37,041 nt of DNA from CBFHOS01 sp965657645 (lineage in GTDB: Bacteria; Pseudomonadota; Alphaproteobacteria; Puniceispirillales; Puniceispirillaceae): assembly GCA_965657645.1 (NCBI GenBank), contig CBFHOS010000019.1, forward strand, positions 1-37,041. Reading direction: 5' to 3'. This document shows, piece by piece, positions 16,139 through 25,100 of the stretch; position 1 is the stretch's first letter, and each line of letters opens with the position of its first letter. A program made the position numbers and the translations under genes. The notes under the pieces are model-generated. The model was not told the DNA's origin. It saw nothing but the letters and a program-made list of their open reading frames with translations, and searched no databases.

Positions 16139-16996
16139 CTACCCCCTACCGGCCACCCAGTTTTGGGCGGTCGTGGGGGTGTAGGTTATTGGGTATACGC
16201 CTTCGGGGATGCCAAACATGGCCTCTATATCGACTGGTTCGGGGTCGACGATCTCTATGGGGATGCGGCGTTGCAGGGCGACGCGTAGGGCTATCATTGT
16301 GATATTTACCGAGAATGACGTTCCCATAAACACCATTTTTGACGCGGTTTGCATCCACTCCTCTGCCTGTGCCATGCGGTAGAGCGCGGTATAATATTCA
16401 TCGAACAACAACACATAAGGCTTTAGCGACACCCCCATTTCGGGGCCGCTTGCCGGAATTTTACAAACCTCCAACAACGCCTTGGTCACTATTTGATCAT
16501 CCGGATCATCAGCGTCATCGGCCATGTCGGCCGCCAGTGCGATGACCTCATCCCAAGGCGCGTCGATTAGCGGAACTCGATCAAAAGGTGTGTAAGCTGG
16601 GGGCGACCTTAACGGATCGGGGCTTTGGTCAAAAATCGCCTGATCGTGGAGCAATGTCATCTTGTCCAACCGTCCGTGGATCGAGACATAATCTTGATTA
16701 CCAGCCTTGCCATCCAACCCGTCAATATTCTGGGTAATCAGCCGTGCCCCATCGCCATTACATGCCGCCGCCAGCCAGTCGTGAACGATATTCGGCTGTA
16801 CATTGCGATAGGTGGCAAAGCGTTTGAAATACCACAGCAGGAATTGCCCGGGATCATGTAGATACATATCCCTCGTGGCCATTTCTTGGGGTGTGTAATG
16901 GCGTGACCCGATCGTCCAGACCCCATCCTCACCGCGAAATGTAGGAATGCCGCTATCCTTTGAGACGCCAGCGCCAGTGATAAATAAATCTGTCAT
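16139..16996 (-). CDS. SIR2-family (sirtuin-like) protein lacking the zinc cysteines
   Basis: This gene encodes 285 residues. The N-terminus is a clear sirtuin NAD-binding start: GAGVSKDSGIPTFRG at 8-22. TQNIDGLD at about 88-95 and SIHG with catalytic His107 follow. Near the C-terminus, KPYVLLFDE and MGTSFSVN match the usual RPxVVxFGE and GTS motifs. Only two cysteines are visible (about residue 79 and in LLEVCKI), so the four-cysteine zinc ribbon is absent and is replaced by an acidic, Asp-rich insert. It could be an NAD-dependent deacylase of an atypical class, or an NAD hydrolase-like SIR2 protein. It starts 8 bases after the enolase-superfamily gene with AAGG upstream, so the two form an operon. 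Confidence 0.82.
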   Translation of the reverse strand: MTDLFITGAGVSKDSGIPTFRGEDGVWTIGSRHYTPQEMATRDMYLHDPGQFLLWYFKRFATYRNVQPNIVHDWLAAACNGDGARLITQNIDGLDGKAGNQDYVSIHGRLDKMTLLHDQAIFDQSPDPLRSPPAYTPFDRVPLIDAPWDEVIALAADMADDADDPDDQIVTKALLEVCKIPASGPEMGVSLKPYVLLFDEYYTALYRMAQAEEWMQTASKMVFMGTSFSVNITMIALRVALQRRIPIEIVDPEPVDIEAMFGIPEGVYPITYTPTTAQNWVAGRG

Positions 16997-17004
16997 GAAA
17001 AACC

Positions 17005-18135
17005 TTAATCAAGCTCACTCACCGCATAGGCGGCATTGTCAAAAAACGCGGGATTAACGGTAACGCCCCAACCCGGCTCTTCGGTAATAGTCACCTTGCC
17101 ATCGTGAACAGCAAAGGGATCATTTTCAAACAGGTCTTGAGTCCACGGATAATAATCAGCCCCCTCAATCGCATATTCAAGATAGGGTCCGGCATTGTTA
17201 ATCGCCAGAAGCAAATGCATCGTGCACATCGTCACCAGCGACAGATTAGCCGCGTGCGGGGTCACGACATAGCCCTGTTCCGCCGCGATTTTGGCTAGGT
17301 GCAATGTTGGCGTTAGCCCGCCCATATACATCACATCAGGTTGCAGAACATCGACCACATGGCGGTTCATCATGTCGTGCCAATGGCGCAAATCGCAATC
17401 CTGTTCACCGCCGGTAACCTCAATGTCGAGCGGGGCAAGCGCCGCGGTAACGGCGCGGGTGGCGTCCGGCTCCCAATAGGGACAGGGTTCCTCATAATGG
17501 GTGATGCCATTATCAACCAGCATATGACCGATCTCGATGGCACGCGCCGCGCCCCAGCAACTATTGGCGTCAACCATACGCACAACATCGTCGCCAAGGG
17601 CATGGCTCACGGTTTTCATGATATCTTCGCTGCGCCCCGGCCATTCATCCTCGCCGCGTCCACATTCGGCGCCAATGCGAAACTTAAAGGCATCAAACCC
17701 ATAGCGATCCCGCAAATCACATAGACGTGCGGCCTCGTCAACCGGCGTGATATCGCGGCGCATCGACGAGGCATAGGCCCGCAATTGCCCGGTGGTGCCG
17801 CCGATTAACCGCGCCACCGGCAAACCAGCTTGCTTGCCCGCCAAATCCCAGAGCGCCGTATCCAATCCAGCCATGGCGCGGCGCACATAAGAGCCCGGAT
17901 ATTTGTGTTCGCGCTCATGAACCAACGCCGCTATATCCAGCGCTTCGGTATACAGATTGTCCAGATCCAATTCACGGCCCAGCACCCACGGCGCGACCTG
18001 ACGGTGAAATATCTGGGCGGTGATATCGGCGTGATAAGTCGACATCTGGCCGATGCCGGTTGCCCCGCAAAGCGTGGTTATTTTGATAAAGCCAACATCC
18101 GGCGTGCTAAAACTCTCCAGCTTTGCGATCTTCAT
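17005..18135 (-). CDS. Enolase-superfamily enzyme (mandelate racemase / muconate lactonizing type)
   Basis: I chose ATG 18135 (376 residues) because the protein then begins with the usual MKIAKLES capping-domain strand and has a purine-rich GGGGGTAGGG upstream; an in-frame ATG at 18180 is the longer choice. The superfamily catalytic set is visible: K151-x-R153 (FKFRIG), metal ligands D189 (VDAN), E215/E216 (YEEP) and E244 (GGEQ), then D267 (QPD) and H294 (TPHAAN). The Asp-His dyad puts it in the mandelate racemase subgroup, whose members are mostly sugar-acid dehydratases. The Lys-x-Arg version of the usual Lys-x-Lys motif narrows it, but I cannot name the substrate. The SIR2-like gene follows 8 bases downstream. 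Confidence 0.9.
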   Translation of the reverse strand: MKIAKLESFSTPDVGFIKITTLCGATGIGQMSTYHADITAQIFHRQVAPWVLGRELDLDNLYTEALDIAALVHEREHKYPGSYVRRAMAGLDTALWDLAGKQAGLPVARLIGGTTGQLRAYASSMRRDITPVDEAARLCDLRDRYGFDAFKFRIGAECGRGEDEWPGRSEDIMKTVSHALGDDVVRMVDANSCWGAARAIEIGHMLVDNGITHYEEPCPYWEPDATRAVTAALAPLDIEVTGGEQDCDLRHWHDMMNRHVVDVLQPDVMYMGGLTPTLHLAKIAAEQGYVVTPHAANLSLVTMCTMHLLLAINNAGPYLEYAIEGADYYPWTQDLFENDPFAVHDGKVTITEEPGWGVTVNPAFFDNAAYAVSELD

Positions 18136-18252
18136 TGCCCTACCCCCGCATTTTTTGATGCGCATCTTCATTACCACCATTCAAACCCTAACGCGAAACC
18201 GCGGTGACGCATATTCTTTTGGACCAGATTTTGGGCCGTATTTTATAGGTAG

Positions 18253-18300
18253 TTTTCCAAGTGGTTTTCCAAGTGGTTTTCCAAGTGGTTTTCCAAGTGG
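18253..18300. repeat. 12-base perfect tandem repeat, four copies, with flanking TTTTATAGG and a G9 run
   Basis: Four identical copies of TTTTCCAAGTGG start at 18253, 18265, 18277 and 18289. TTTTATAGG lies on both sides (18241-18249 and 18301-18309), and a run of nine G follows at 18308-18316. The array sits in the 252-base gap between the divergent enolase-superfamily and nitroreductase genes, where promoters are expected. I see no gene in the gap. Confidence 0.95.
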
Positions 18301-18387
18301 TTTTATAGGGGGGGGGCGTCTTTTTTACTGGCGCGGTCATTGGTGACTAATCTATAAACCAAGAACCGCAATTGAGGATTTAGTATT

Positions 18388-18957
18388 ATGGATCAAGTTA
18401 TCGACTTTTTGGCAAGCCGCCGTTCAGTAACCGCCAAGAACATGGCGCCCGGCAAAATTGACAAGGCGCATCTCGAGCAAATCCTTAATGCTGGTATCCG
18501 CGTTCCCGATCATGGCGCGTTAAAGCCGTGGAAGCTCGTGGTGATTTCAGGCGATGCCCGCAAACAACTCGATGAGGGTGTAATCCTGCCTGAATTTCAG
18601 GCGGCTAACCCCGATGCCAAACCCGAAGTAGAGGCGATCGAACATGGCCGCCTGCAACGCGCCGATGTGGTGATTGCGGTTCTGTCATCGCCGGTTGAAC
18701 ATGCCTCAATCGCCGAATGGGAAATGCATCTATCGGCTGGTGCGGTGTGCACGACATTGCTTTATGCGGCGCAATCATTCGGCTATGCGGCCCAATGGCT
18801 AACCGAATGGTATGCCTATAATGACCGGATGCTGGCGGCACTTGGCGGCGAGGTTGGTCATGACCAGATCGCAGGCTTTATCTATATTGGTGAAAAAGTC
18901 AAAGCGCCGATGGAACGCACACGGCCAAACCCTGAGCATGTGATTACTTATCTCTAG
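18388..18957 (+). CDS. Nitroreductase-family flavoprotein (YdjA-like)
   Basis: This gene encodes 189 residues. RRSV near the N-terminus (residues 11-14) contacts FMN phosphate in this family, and RVPDHGALKPWKLVV with AEWEMHLSAGAVCTTLLYAAQSFGYAAQWLTEW fit the small YdjA-type nitroreductases. The length equals that of E. coli YdjA (about 183). Such enzymes use NAD(P)H and FMN to reduce nitro compounds or quinones; the natural substrate is usually unknown. A GAGG is about 11 bases before the ATG. The C-terminal 14 bases overlap the end of the convergent molybdoenzyme gene. Confidence 0.9.
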   Translation: MDQVIDFLASRRSVTAKNMAPGKIDKAHLEQILNAGIRVPDHGALKPWKLVVISGDARKQLDEGVILPEFQAANPDAKPEVEAIEHGRLQRADVVIAVLSSPVEHASIAEWEMHLSAGAVCTTLLYAAQSFGYAAQWLTEWYAYNDRMLAALGGEVGHDQIAGFIYIGEKVKAPMERTRPNPEHVITYL

Positions 18958-21283
18958 CCCTCAGCTCAGCACCACCCCGCTGGATAATTATCGGCGGTTC
19001 ATGGGCGGTTACAGGCGGCGCGTCCGCATAGCGTTCGATCTCGACCAGACAGCTATGGGCACCGGGTCCCTGCGCCAGTTTTGACGTTGGCAAATCAGGT
19101 GCCAACACGTTCGGATTGCCATGTTTGCAAAGGCTTCCGATCTTGGCTGGATCGGCCGGATCGTACCATGCCCCCGTGGAAATCATCACCACACCGGCGG
19201 CAATGGCATCGGTGATTGTCACCCCCGCCAGACAGGCCCCGCGATCATTAAACACCCGCACGATATCGCCATCTGCAAGCCCGCGTGCGGCGGCATCGAT
19301 GGGGTGCATTTCAACTGGCTCGCGGCCATTGATCCGCGCGGCGCGGCTATGCTCGCTATGATCTAGCTGGGAATGAAGCTTGGTCTTTGGCTGGTTCGAT
19401 AATAGGTGCAAAGGGTAGCTTATATCCTTGTTACCAAGCCATTCTTGCGGCTCGCGCCATGCCGCGTGACCGGGGCAGTCATCATAGCCAAAACCCGCCA
19501 TTGTCTCTGAATATAGCTCTATTTTACCCGATGGTGTCGATAGCGGATTAGCGTCAGGATCAGTGAAAAAAGCATGCTGGAGGATCTGTTGATCAGGGCG
19601 GTCTGGAATCTTGTACCAGCCCATCTGCCGCAACGCGTCCAAACGTGGCAGATCAACCCCAAGGGCCTTGGCGCGGGTACTGCTATGGTCCCAAATCCAT
19701 TGGATCCAGCCTTCGCTATCGCGTCCTTGGGTGAAATCCTCCGCCGCCCCCATATGCGCGGCAATGCCCGCCAGAATGTCATAATCATTGCGGGCCAGAG
19801 CATTTGGTTCCACGGCGCGGTCCATCGCAAAAATATACGGGTCACGCGGCATCAATCCAATGTCATCACGCTCTAGCATCGTGGTCACTGGCAGGACGAT
19901 ATCAGCATGTTTTGCCGCCGCGTTCCAACACCAATCATGGACAATGACTGTGGCTGGCTTTTGCCAAGCGCGGCGCATCCGGTTAAGGTCTTGGTGATGG
20001 TGAAATGGGTTGCCCCCCGCCCAATAAACAATATCGATATCGGGATAGGTATAACGCCCACCATCATAGTCAAATTCAGCCCCCGGATTGAGTAACATAT
20101 CACTCACTCGCGCAACCGGTATAAAGCTCTCGACCGGATTGCCACCTTGCGGCAAGGCCATATGCGGCAACAGATTAATGTTATTGCCGACAGAATTAGC
20201 CGCGGCATAGCCAAAGCCAACACCGGTTCCGGCATTACCCATCTGGCCCAGCATCGCCGCCAGCGTTACGCCTGCAAAGAACGGCTGTTCGCCATGATGC
20301 TGGCGCGAGAGCGACCATCCCAGCGATATCATCACACGCTTGCGCCCCATTTTATCGGCAAGATCACGAATATCATCCGCCGCAATGCCGCATAAATCGG
20401 CCGCCCATTCAACATCCTTGGCCACGCCATCGCTCGTGCCCATTACATAGTCAGAAAACCTCTCAAACCCAATTGTATAGCGGGATATGAACGGCATATC
20501 GACATGCTGGTTAATGATCAATTCATGCGCAATTGCGAGCATCAAGGCAACGTCACTATTGGGGCGGATCGGCACCCAATGCGCCTTGATATCGTCACTG
20601 ATATCGCTCCGCCGCGGTGACACATTGACAAATTCCACTCCGCGCGCCGCCGCCCGTTTGATAAAACGGTCTTGGATATGATCACCGGTGCCACCATTGC
20701 TGATCTGGGAATTTTTCACCGCAAGCCCGCCAAAGGCAACAAACAGCTCGGCATTATCACAAATGCTCTGCCAGCTGGTTTGTTGCGGCATCATTTCCAT
20801 ATAATTGCCGAGAATATGCGGCATAACCACTTCGGCCGCGGCAAAGGAATAGGTGTTTACCGATTTCGTATAGCCACCAATCGCGTTCAAAAACCGGTGG
20901 ATCTGGCTTTGCGCGTGATGAAACCGCCCAGCGCTTGCCCAGCCATAAGAGCCAGCATAGATCGCTTCATTCCCTTTTTGTCCAATGACCCGCGTGAGTT
21001 CATCCGCGACCAGTTTTTCCGCCTCGTCCCAGCCAATCGCAACAAAAGCATCACTGCCGCGTTTTTCGGGTGCGGCACCCGGGCCGTTTTCCAACCAGCT
21101 ACGCCGCACCATTGGCGCGGTAATGCGGCTTTTGTCATCCAGCAATGGACCCATCGACAAGCCAATGGGTGATGGATCGCTATCACCTTCAAACGGCGTG
21201 ATTTTGGTGATTTTCCCGTCATTGGTATGAATGCGGTAAGCGCCCCAATGTGTGCTGGTCAATGTCATCAGATCATCTTTCAA
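18944..21283 (-). CDS. Cytoplasmic BisC/TorA-type molybdopterin S- or N-oxide reductase
   Basis: This gene encodes 779 residues from ATG 21283; ATG 21268 (MTLTSTHWG) is an equal alternative. It belongs to the DMSO reductase family: it begins with THWGAYRIHTNDGKITKI, has the Mo-ligand serine at about residue 117 (SYGWASAGRF), a GNPFHHHQDLNRMR segment and a C-terminal molybdopterin-binding domain with MHPIDAAARGLADGD. There is no twin-arginine signal and no N-terminal CxxC iron-sulfur site, so it resembles biotin/methionine sulfoxide reductase BisC more than periplasmic TorA or DmsA. Likely substrates are methionine sulfoxide, biotin sulfoxide, DMSO or TMAO. It follows the choline-sulfatase gene by 36 bases on the same strand. 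No cofactor-insertion chaperone is present. Confidence 0.88.
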   Translation of the reverse strand: MKDDLMTLTSTHWGAYRIHTNDGKITKITPFEGDSDPSPIGLSMGPLLDDKSRITAPMVRRSWLENGPGAAPEKRGSDAFVAIGWDEAEKLVADELTRVIGQKGNEAIYAGSYGWASAGRFHHAQSQIHRFLNAIGGYTKSVNTYSFAAAEVVMPHILGNYMEMMPQQTSWQSICDNAELFVAFGGLAVKNSQISNGGTGDHIQDRFIKRAAARGVEFVNVSPRRSDISDDIKAHWVPIRPNSDVALMLAIAHELIINQHVDMPFISRYTIGFERFSDYVMGTSDGVAKDVEWAADLCGIAADDIRDLADKMGRKRVMISLGWSLSRQHHGEQPFFAGVTLAAMLGQMGNAGTGVGFGYAAANSVGNNINLLPHMALPQGGNPVESFIPVARVSDMLLNPGAEFDYDGGRYTYPDIDIVYWAGGNPFHHHQDLNRMRRAWQKPATVIVHDWCWNAAAKHADIVLPVTTMLERDDIGLMPRDPYIFAMDRAVEPNALARNDYDILAGIAAHMGAAEDFTQGRDSEGWIQWIWDHSSTRAKALGVDLPRLDALRQMGWYKIPDRPDQQILQHAFFTDPDANPLSTPSGKIELYSETMAGFGYDDCPGHAAWREPQEWLGNKDISYPLHLLSNQPKTKLHSQLDHSEHSRAARINGREPVEMHPIDAAARGLADGDIVRVFNDRGACLAGVTITDAIAAGVVMISTGAWYDPADPAKIGSLCKHGNPNVLAPDLPTSKLAQGPGAHSCLVEIERYADAPPVTAHEPPIIIQRGGAELRARDK

Positions 21284-21319
21284 ATTGGTATTCGCGTTTA
21301 CAACCCATCATTTAACAGG

Positions 21320-22849
21320 CTATTTCTTTAGGGGCGGAAAGCGGGTTTTTTCCGCCGCCACCGTCCAATCCATGTGGTTACGGACATATTCATTGGCGGC
21401 GTCACGTGGTGGATTGTAATCCCAATCGGTTCGCGCACCATGTTGCATCGCCTCAAAAACCGCTGTTCGTTGCTTTTGCTTGGCGATCACATCGGTGCGG
21501 ATCTTTGCACTATCCCAGAGACGCGCCGCCTCGGCCGCAAAATCCACACTAAGCGCCGCATGGGCCGGATCATCGGCAAGGTTTTTGCGCTCAAGCGGGT
21601 CATTCGCAATGTCATAGAGCAACGGCGCGTCACCATCACAATGGATGTATTTATAATTACCGCGCCTGATCATATAGACCGGATGCCCCGTCATTTCCGC
21701 GCAATATTCACCAAATGCATCACCACCATCACCAACCCCGCTAGTCGCCATCGGCCATAGGGACCGGCCATCAATCGGCTGTCCTAACACTGGCTTTTCG
21801 CCGCCTTCCAGCGCCGCTATATCAATCATAGTTGGCAAGATATCGACCAATGAACAGGGCGTATCAACAGTACCATTTGCCACCCCGGGCCCGGCGATAA
21901 TAAGCGGCACCCGCCCCGAATGTTCAAAGAAGTTCATTTTGTACCACAGGCCGCGCTCGCCAAGCATATCGCCATGATCCGATGTAACCATGATGATGGT
22001 GTTATCGAGCTGGCCAATCTCGTCCAGCGTGCGCACGATGTCACCGATCTTGCTGTCAAAATAGGAAACATTGGCATAATAGGCGTGCCGTGCATTGCGA
22101 ATTTCATCGTCGGTTGCGGGCTTTGTGCTGGCCTCTATGCCATCCATCAACCGCTTTGAAAAATCATCCTGTTCATCATAATCGAGTGTGTGGGCAGGCA
22201 TATCAATGGCGTCATTATCATATAAATCCCACCATTCGGGCCGCGCAACATAAGGGTCATGTGGGTGGATAAAACTCGCCACCAGACAAAATGGCGTCAC
22301 CCGATCGGACGCATATTCCATCAATTTACGCCGCGCGAAAAAGCCCACCTCTTCGTCATATTCGATCTGGAAAGTAGTAGCCGCAACGCCGGCTTCTAGG
22401 ACCGAGTCCATATTGTGATACCATTTATCAATGCGCTCATCCGGCGCCTCCCAATCCGGCGTCCAGGCAAAATCAGACGGATAAACGTCGGTGGTAATAC
22501 GTTCTTCAAAGCCGTGCAATTGATCTGGCCCGACGAAATGCATCTTTCCCGATAGACAGGTGCGATAGCCCATTCCCCGCAGATAATGGGCGAATGTCGG
22601 CACGCTGGACGGAAACTCGCTGGCATTGTCATAGGCGGCGATGCGGGTCACATGCTGACCCGACATAAAGCTGAAACGTGAGGGCGCACAAAGCGGGGAA
22701 TTACAATAGGCCGCATCAAAGCGCATTCCGCGCGCCGCCAACGCGTCCATATGCGGGGTTTTCACCAGTTGATGACCATAACAACCGGTAAAATGCGGGG
22801 CGAGTTGATCCGCCATAATCAAAACAATGTTTGGTGCCGAATTTGTCAT
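21320..22849 (-). CDS. betC: Choline-sulfatase
   Basis: This gene encodes 509 residues, the usual length of BetC. The sulfatase signature is CAPSR at 54-58, where Cys54 is converted to formylglycine. D14 (MADQ) contributes to the metal site. The sequence has the specific BetC stretches AAYDNASEFPSSVPTF, SGKMHFVGPDQLHGFEER and TTDVYPSDFAWTPDW, and the end DAANEYVRNHMDW. The enzyme releases choline and sulfate from choline-O-sulfate, an osmolyte made by algae and fungi. Choline could feed glycine betaine synthesis, but no betA, betB or bet regulator is in the window. A GGGGAGAG precedes the ATG. The BisC-like gene follows after 36 bases. Confidence 0.93.
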   Translation of the reverse strand: MTNSAPNIVLIMADQLAPHFTGCYGHQLVKTPHMDALAARGMRFDAAYCNSPLCAPSRFSFMSGQHVTRIAAYDNASEFPSSVPTFAHYLRGMGYRTCLSGKMHFVGPDQLHGFEERITTDVYPSDFAWTPDWEAPDERIDKWYHNMDSVLEAGVAATTFQIEYDEEVGFFARRKLMEYASDRVTPFCLVASFIHPHDPYVARPEWWDLYDNDAIDMPAHTLDYDEQDDFSKRLMDGIEASTKPATDDEIRNARHAYYANVSYFDSKIGDIVRTLDEIGQLDNTIIMVTSDHGDMLGERGLWYKMNFFEHSGRVPLIIAGPGVANGTVDTPCSLVDILPTMIDIAALEGGEKPVLGQPIDGRSLWPMATSGVGDGGDAFGEYCAEMTGHPVYMIRRGNYKYIHCDGDAPLLYDIANDPLERKNLADDPAHAALSVDFAAEAARLWDSAKIRTDVIAKQKQRTAVFEAMQHGARTDWDYNPPRDAANEYVRNHMDWTVAAEKTRFPPLKK

Positions 22850-23111
22850 ATCATGCTCTCCCCAATCCGTTATTCGCCCGCTCTAGCAACGGGGCGAGAC
22901 AACCATGGAAGATGGTAGCCATAATTCTTAGCCAAAATCCAGCAATCATCGCTGCCAATGGGCGATCATAAAGCCGCCACCGCACCGCCCTGCATTGCAA
23001 AGATTTTTCATCAGGAACATTGCCCAAATGGCCCAGTACGCCTATCTATAAACCAGTCCTAAATCAGGCCATAATTAATCAGGTCCAAAGCATTTTTCAA
23101 AGGTCCGTTAA

Positions 23112-25100
23112 ATGATCGCAGAATTTGGTCACTTCGCGTTGATCGTGGCATTTATCTTGTCATTGATCCTATCACTCGTGCCGTTAATCGGTGTGGCGCG
23201 GGTTGATCACGGCCTGATGCGATTGGCCATGCCACTAACATATGGCATGGCGGGGGGTGTTTTCATCGCCTTTGCCGCCTTGCTCCACGGCTTTGTGACC
23301 TCGGATTTCTCGATCGCGCTGGTCGCTAGCCATTCCCATTCAACCAAGCCAATGATCTATAAGATCTCTGGGCTCTGGGGCAATCATGAAGGCTCTTTGC
23401 TTTTATGGATTGTTATTCTGGTCTTGTTTGCTGGCATTTTGGCCCAGCGCGGCCGTTTAATGCCCCTGGCGCTAAAGGTGCGGACATTGGCCGTACAGGG
23501 GATGGTCACTGCCGGATTTCTGGCATTTTCGCTATTCACCTCTAACCCGTTTTCACGGTTGGATCCGGCCCCACTCGATGGGGCGGGGCTAAATCCTGTC
23601 CTACAGGATCCCGGGCTCGCCTTGCATCCACCAACGCTCTATGTCGGCTATGTCGGCCTATCGATTGCGTTCTCATTCGCTGTTGCTGGTTTGCTAGAGG
23701 GACGCATTGATAAAAGCTGGGCACGGCATGTGCGCCCTTGGATTAGCGCCGCATGGTGCGCGCTTACCTGCGGTATCGCCCTTGGCAGTTGGTGGGCGTA
23801 TTACGAGCTTGGCTGGGGCGGCTGGTGGTTCTGGGATCCGGTAGAAAACGCATCACTCATGCCGTGGCTTGCGGCAACGGCATTGCTACATTCGGTGATT
23901 GTTGTCGAGTCACGCGGGATTTTCAAAAGCTGGACCTTGCTATTGGCCATTTTGGCGTTTTCCCTATCGCTTGTCGGTACCTTTATCGTGCGTTCAGGAT
24001 TGCTAACCTCAGTCCATAGTTTTGCCAGCGATCCAGCGCGTGGGGTCTTTATTCTGGCAATTCTATTGGCGGCCATTGGCGTGCCGCTAACGCTATTTGC
24101 CCTGCGCGGCCCATCACTATCAGCGCGGGATAGTGATGCATCCGAAAACACCGATCAAAAGAATTCTGACTTTGCGCTGATCAGCCGGGATACCGGCCTC
24201 ATGGTGAATAATTTTCTGCTAACCGCGGCGACATTGGTGGTGTTGATCGGGACCTTTTATCCGTTAGGACTAGAGATGGCAACTGGCGCGCGCATCACCG
24301 TTGGCCCGCCCTATTTTGACGCGACATTCAACCCGATTATGGCGGTTCTAGTGGTCGCCATGGCCGTCGGTCCGTTGCTCGTATGGCGGCGCGGTATTGG
24401 GCCTACGCGGCGCATGGCGCTGGGCGCTGGCGGCGTTGGCGCGTTGGCGGCGCTATTGGCTGGCGCCACAGTGGCCAGCGGATTGAGCATCGCCGCCTTG
24501 GCTGGCTTGGGGCTAGTTGGCTGGCTGGGACTGGCCATCATTGGCGACATTGCCCACCGGTTAAAGCCATGGCAGAGAGGCGCCTTGTCGGGACGCCTCG
24601 CCGCGATCAAAATGCCGGTTTGGGGCATGTGGCTGGCGCATGGCGGCATGGTCGTGTTTTTGATCGGCGCGATTGGCAATGGCGTCTTTCAACAAGAAAA
24701 AATCATTCGGGCTAATGCCGGTGACGTTATTGAACTGGCAGGCCGCCAGATCCTGTTCAAAGGGGTAGAAGCACGCCAAGGGCCAAATTATGTGACCCAG
24801 ACTGCGATTTTGGAAATGCGCGAAAACGGCCAGTTGATCGCCGTGATGGAGCCAGAAAAAAGGTTCTATACAGCCGAGCGCCAAAGCACCACAGAAGCCG
24901 CAATCAGGCCGCGTATAGCCGGTGATGATTACGCCGTTCTGGGCGATGGCGATGATGCGATGGGTTATAGTTTACGGCTATATCGCAAGCCTCTGGTCAG
25001 CTGGATCTGGACCGGCGCCGGGATTATGGCGCTGGGCGGGTTAATTGCCGTGTTTGGCCGCGCCCGCAATTACCGCCAGAACATTAAGGTGACATCGTAA
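23112..25100 (+). CDS. ccmF: Cytochrome c-type biogenesis heme lyase subunit CcmF
   Basis: This gene encodes 662 residues with about 14-15 membrane helices. The WWD heme-handling motif is in YYELGWGGWWFWDPVENASLMPW, and LWGNHEGSLLLWI and LNPVLQDPGLALHPPTLY are strong CcmF signatures. A periplasmic domain comes just before the last helix. In system I maturation, CcmF takes heme from CcmE and, with CcmH, attaches it to apocytochrome c on the periplasmic side. The stop and the next ATG overlap (TAATG at 25098-25102). The usual upstream ccmE is not in the window: the 262-base gap at 22850-23111 before ccmF holds no gene. Confidence 0.96.
   Translation: MIAEFGHFALIVAFILSLILSLVPLIGVARVDHGLMRLAMPLTYGMAGGVFIAFAALLHGFVTSDFSIALVASHSHSTKPMIYKISGLWGNHEGSLLLWIVILVLFAGILAQRGRLMPLALKVRTLAVQGMVTAGFLAFSLFTSNPFSRLDPAPLDGAGLNPVLQDPGLALHPPTLYVGYVGLSIAFSFAVAGLLEGRIDKSWARHVRPWISAAWCALTCGIALGSWWAYYELGWGGWWFWDPVENASLMPWLAATALLHSVIVVESRGIFKSWTLLLAILAFSLSLVGTFIVRSGLLTSVHSFASDPARGVFILAILLAAIGVPLTLFALRGPSLSARDSDASENTDQKNSDFALISRDTGLMVNNFLLTAATLVVLIGTFYPLGLEMATGARITVGPPYFDATFNPIMAVLVVAMAVGPLLVWRRGIGPTRRMALGAGGVGALAALLAGATVASGLSIAALAGLGLVGWLGLAIIGDIAHRLKPWQRGALSGRLAAIKMPVWGMWLAHGGMVVFLIGAIGNGVFQQEKIIRANAGDVIELAGRQILFKGVEARQGPNYVTQTAILEMRENGQLIAVMEPEKRFYTAERQSTTEAAIRPRIAGDDYAVLGDGDDAMGYSLRLYRKPLVSWIWTGAGIMALGGLIAVFGRARNYRQNIKVTS

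Noticed and set aside
18253..18300. CRISPR array
   Set aside because: The units are directly adjacent with no spacers and no cas genes are present; it is a simple tandem repeat.
18944..21283. Periplasmic TorA or DmsA reductase
   Set aside because: There is no twin-arginine signal peptide and no partner cytochrome, iron-sulfur subunit or membrane anchor gene nearby. A cytoplasmic BisC-like enzyme fits better.
22861..22910. Stem formed by CGCCC and GGGCG upstream of betC as a riboswitch
   Set aside because: A 5-base stem with a long loop and no recognisable conserved core; not enough to call a structured RNA.
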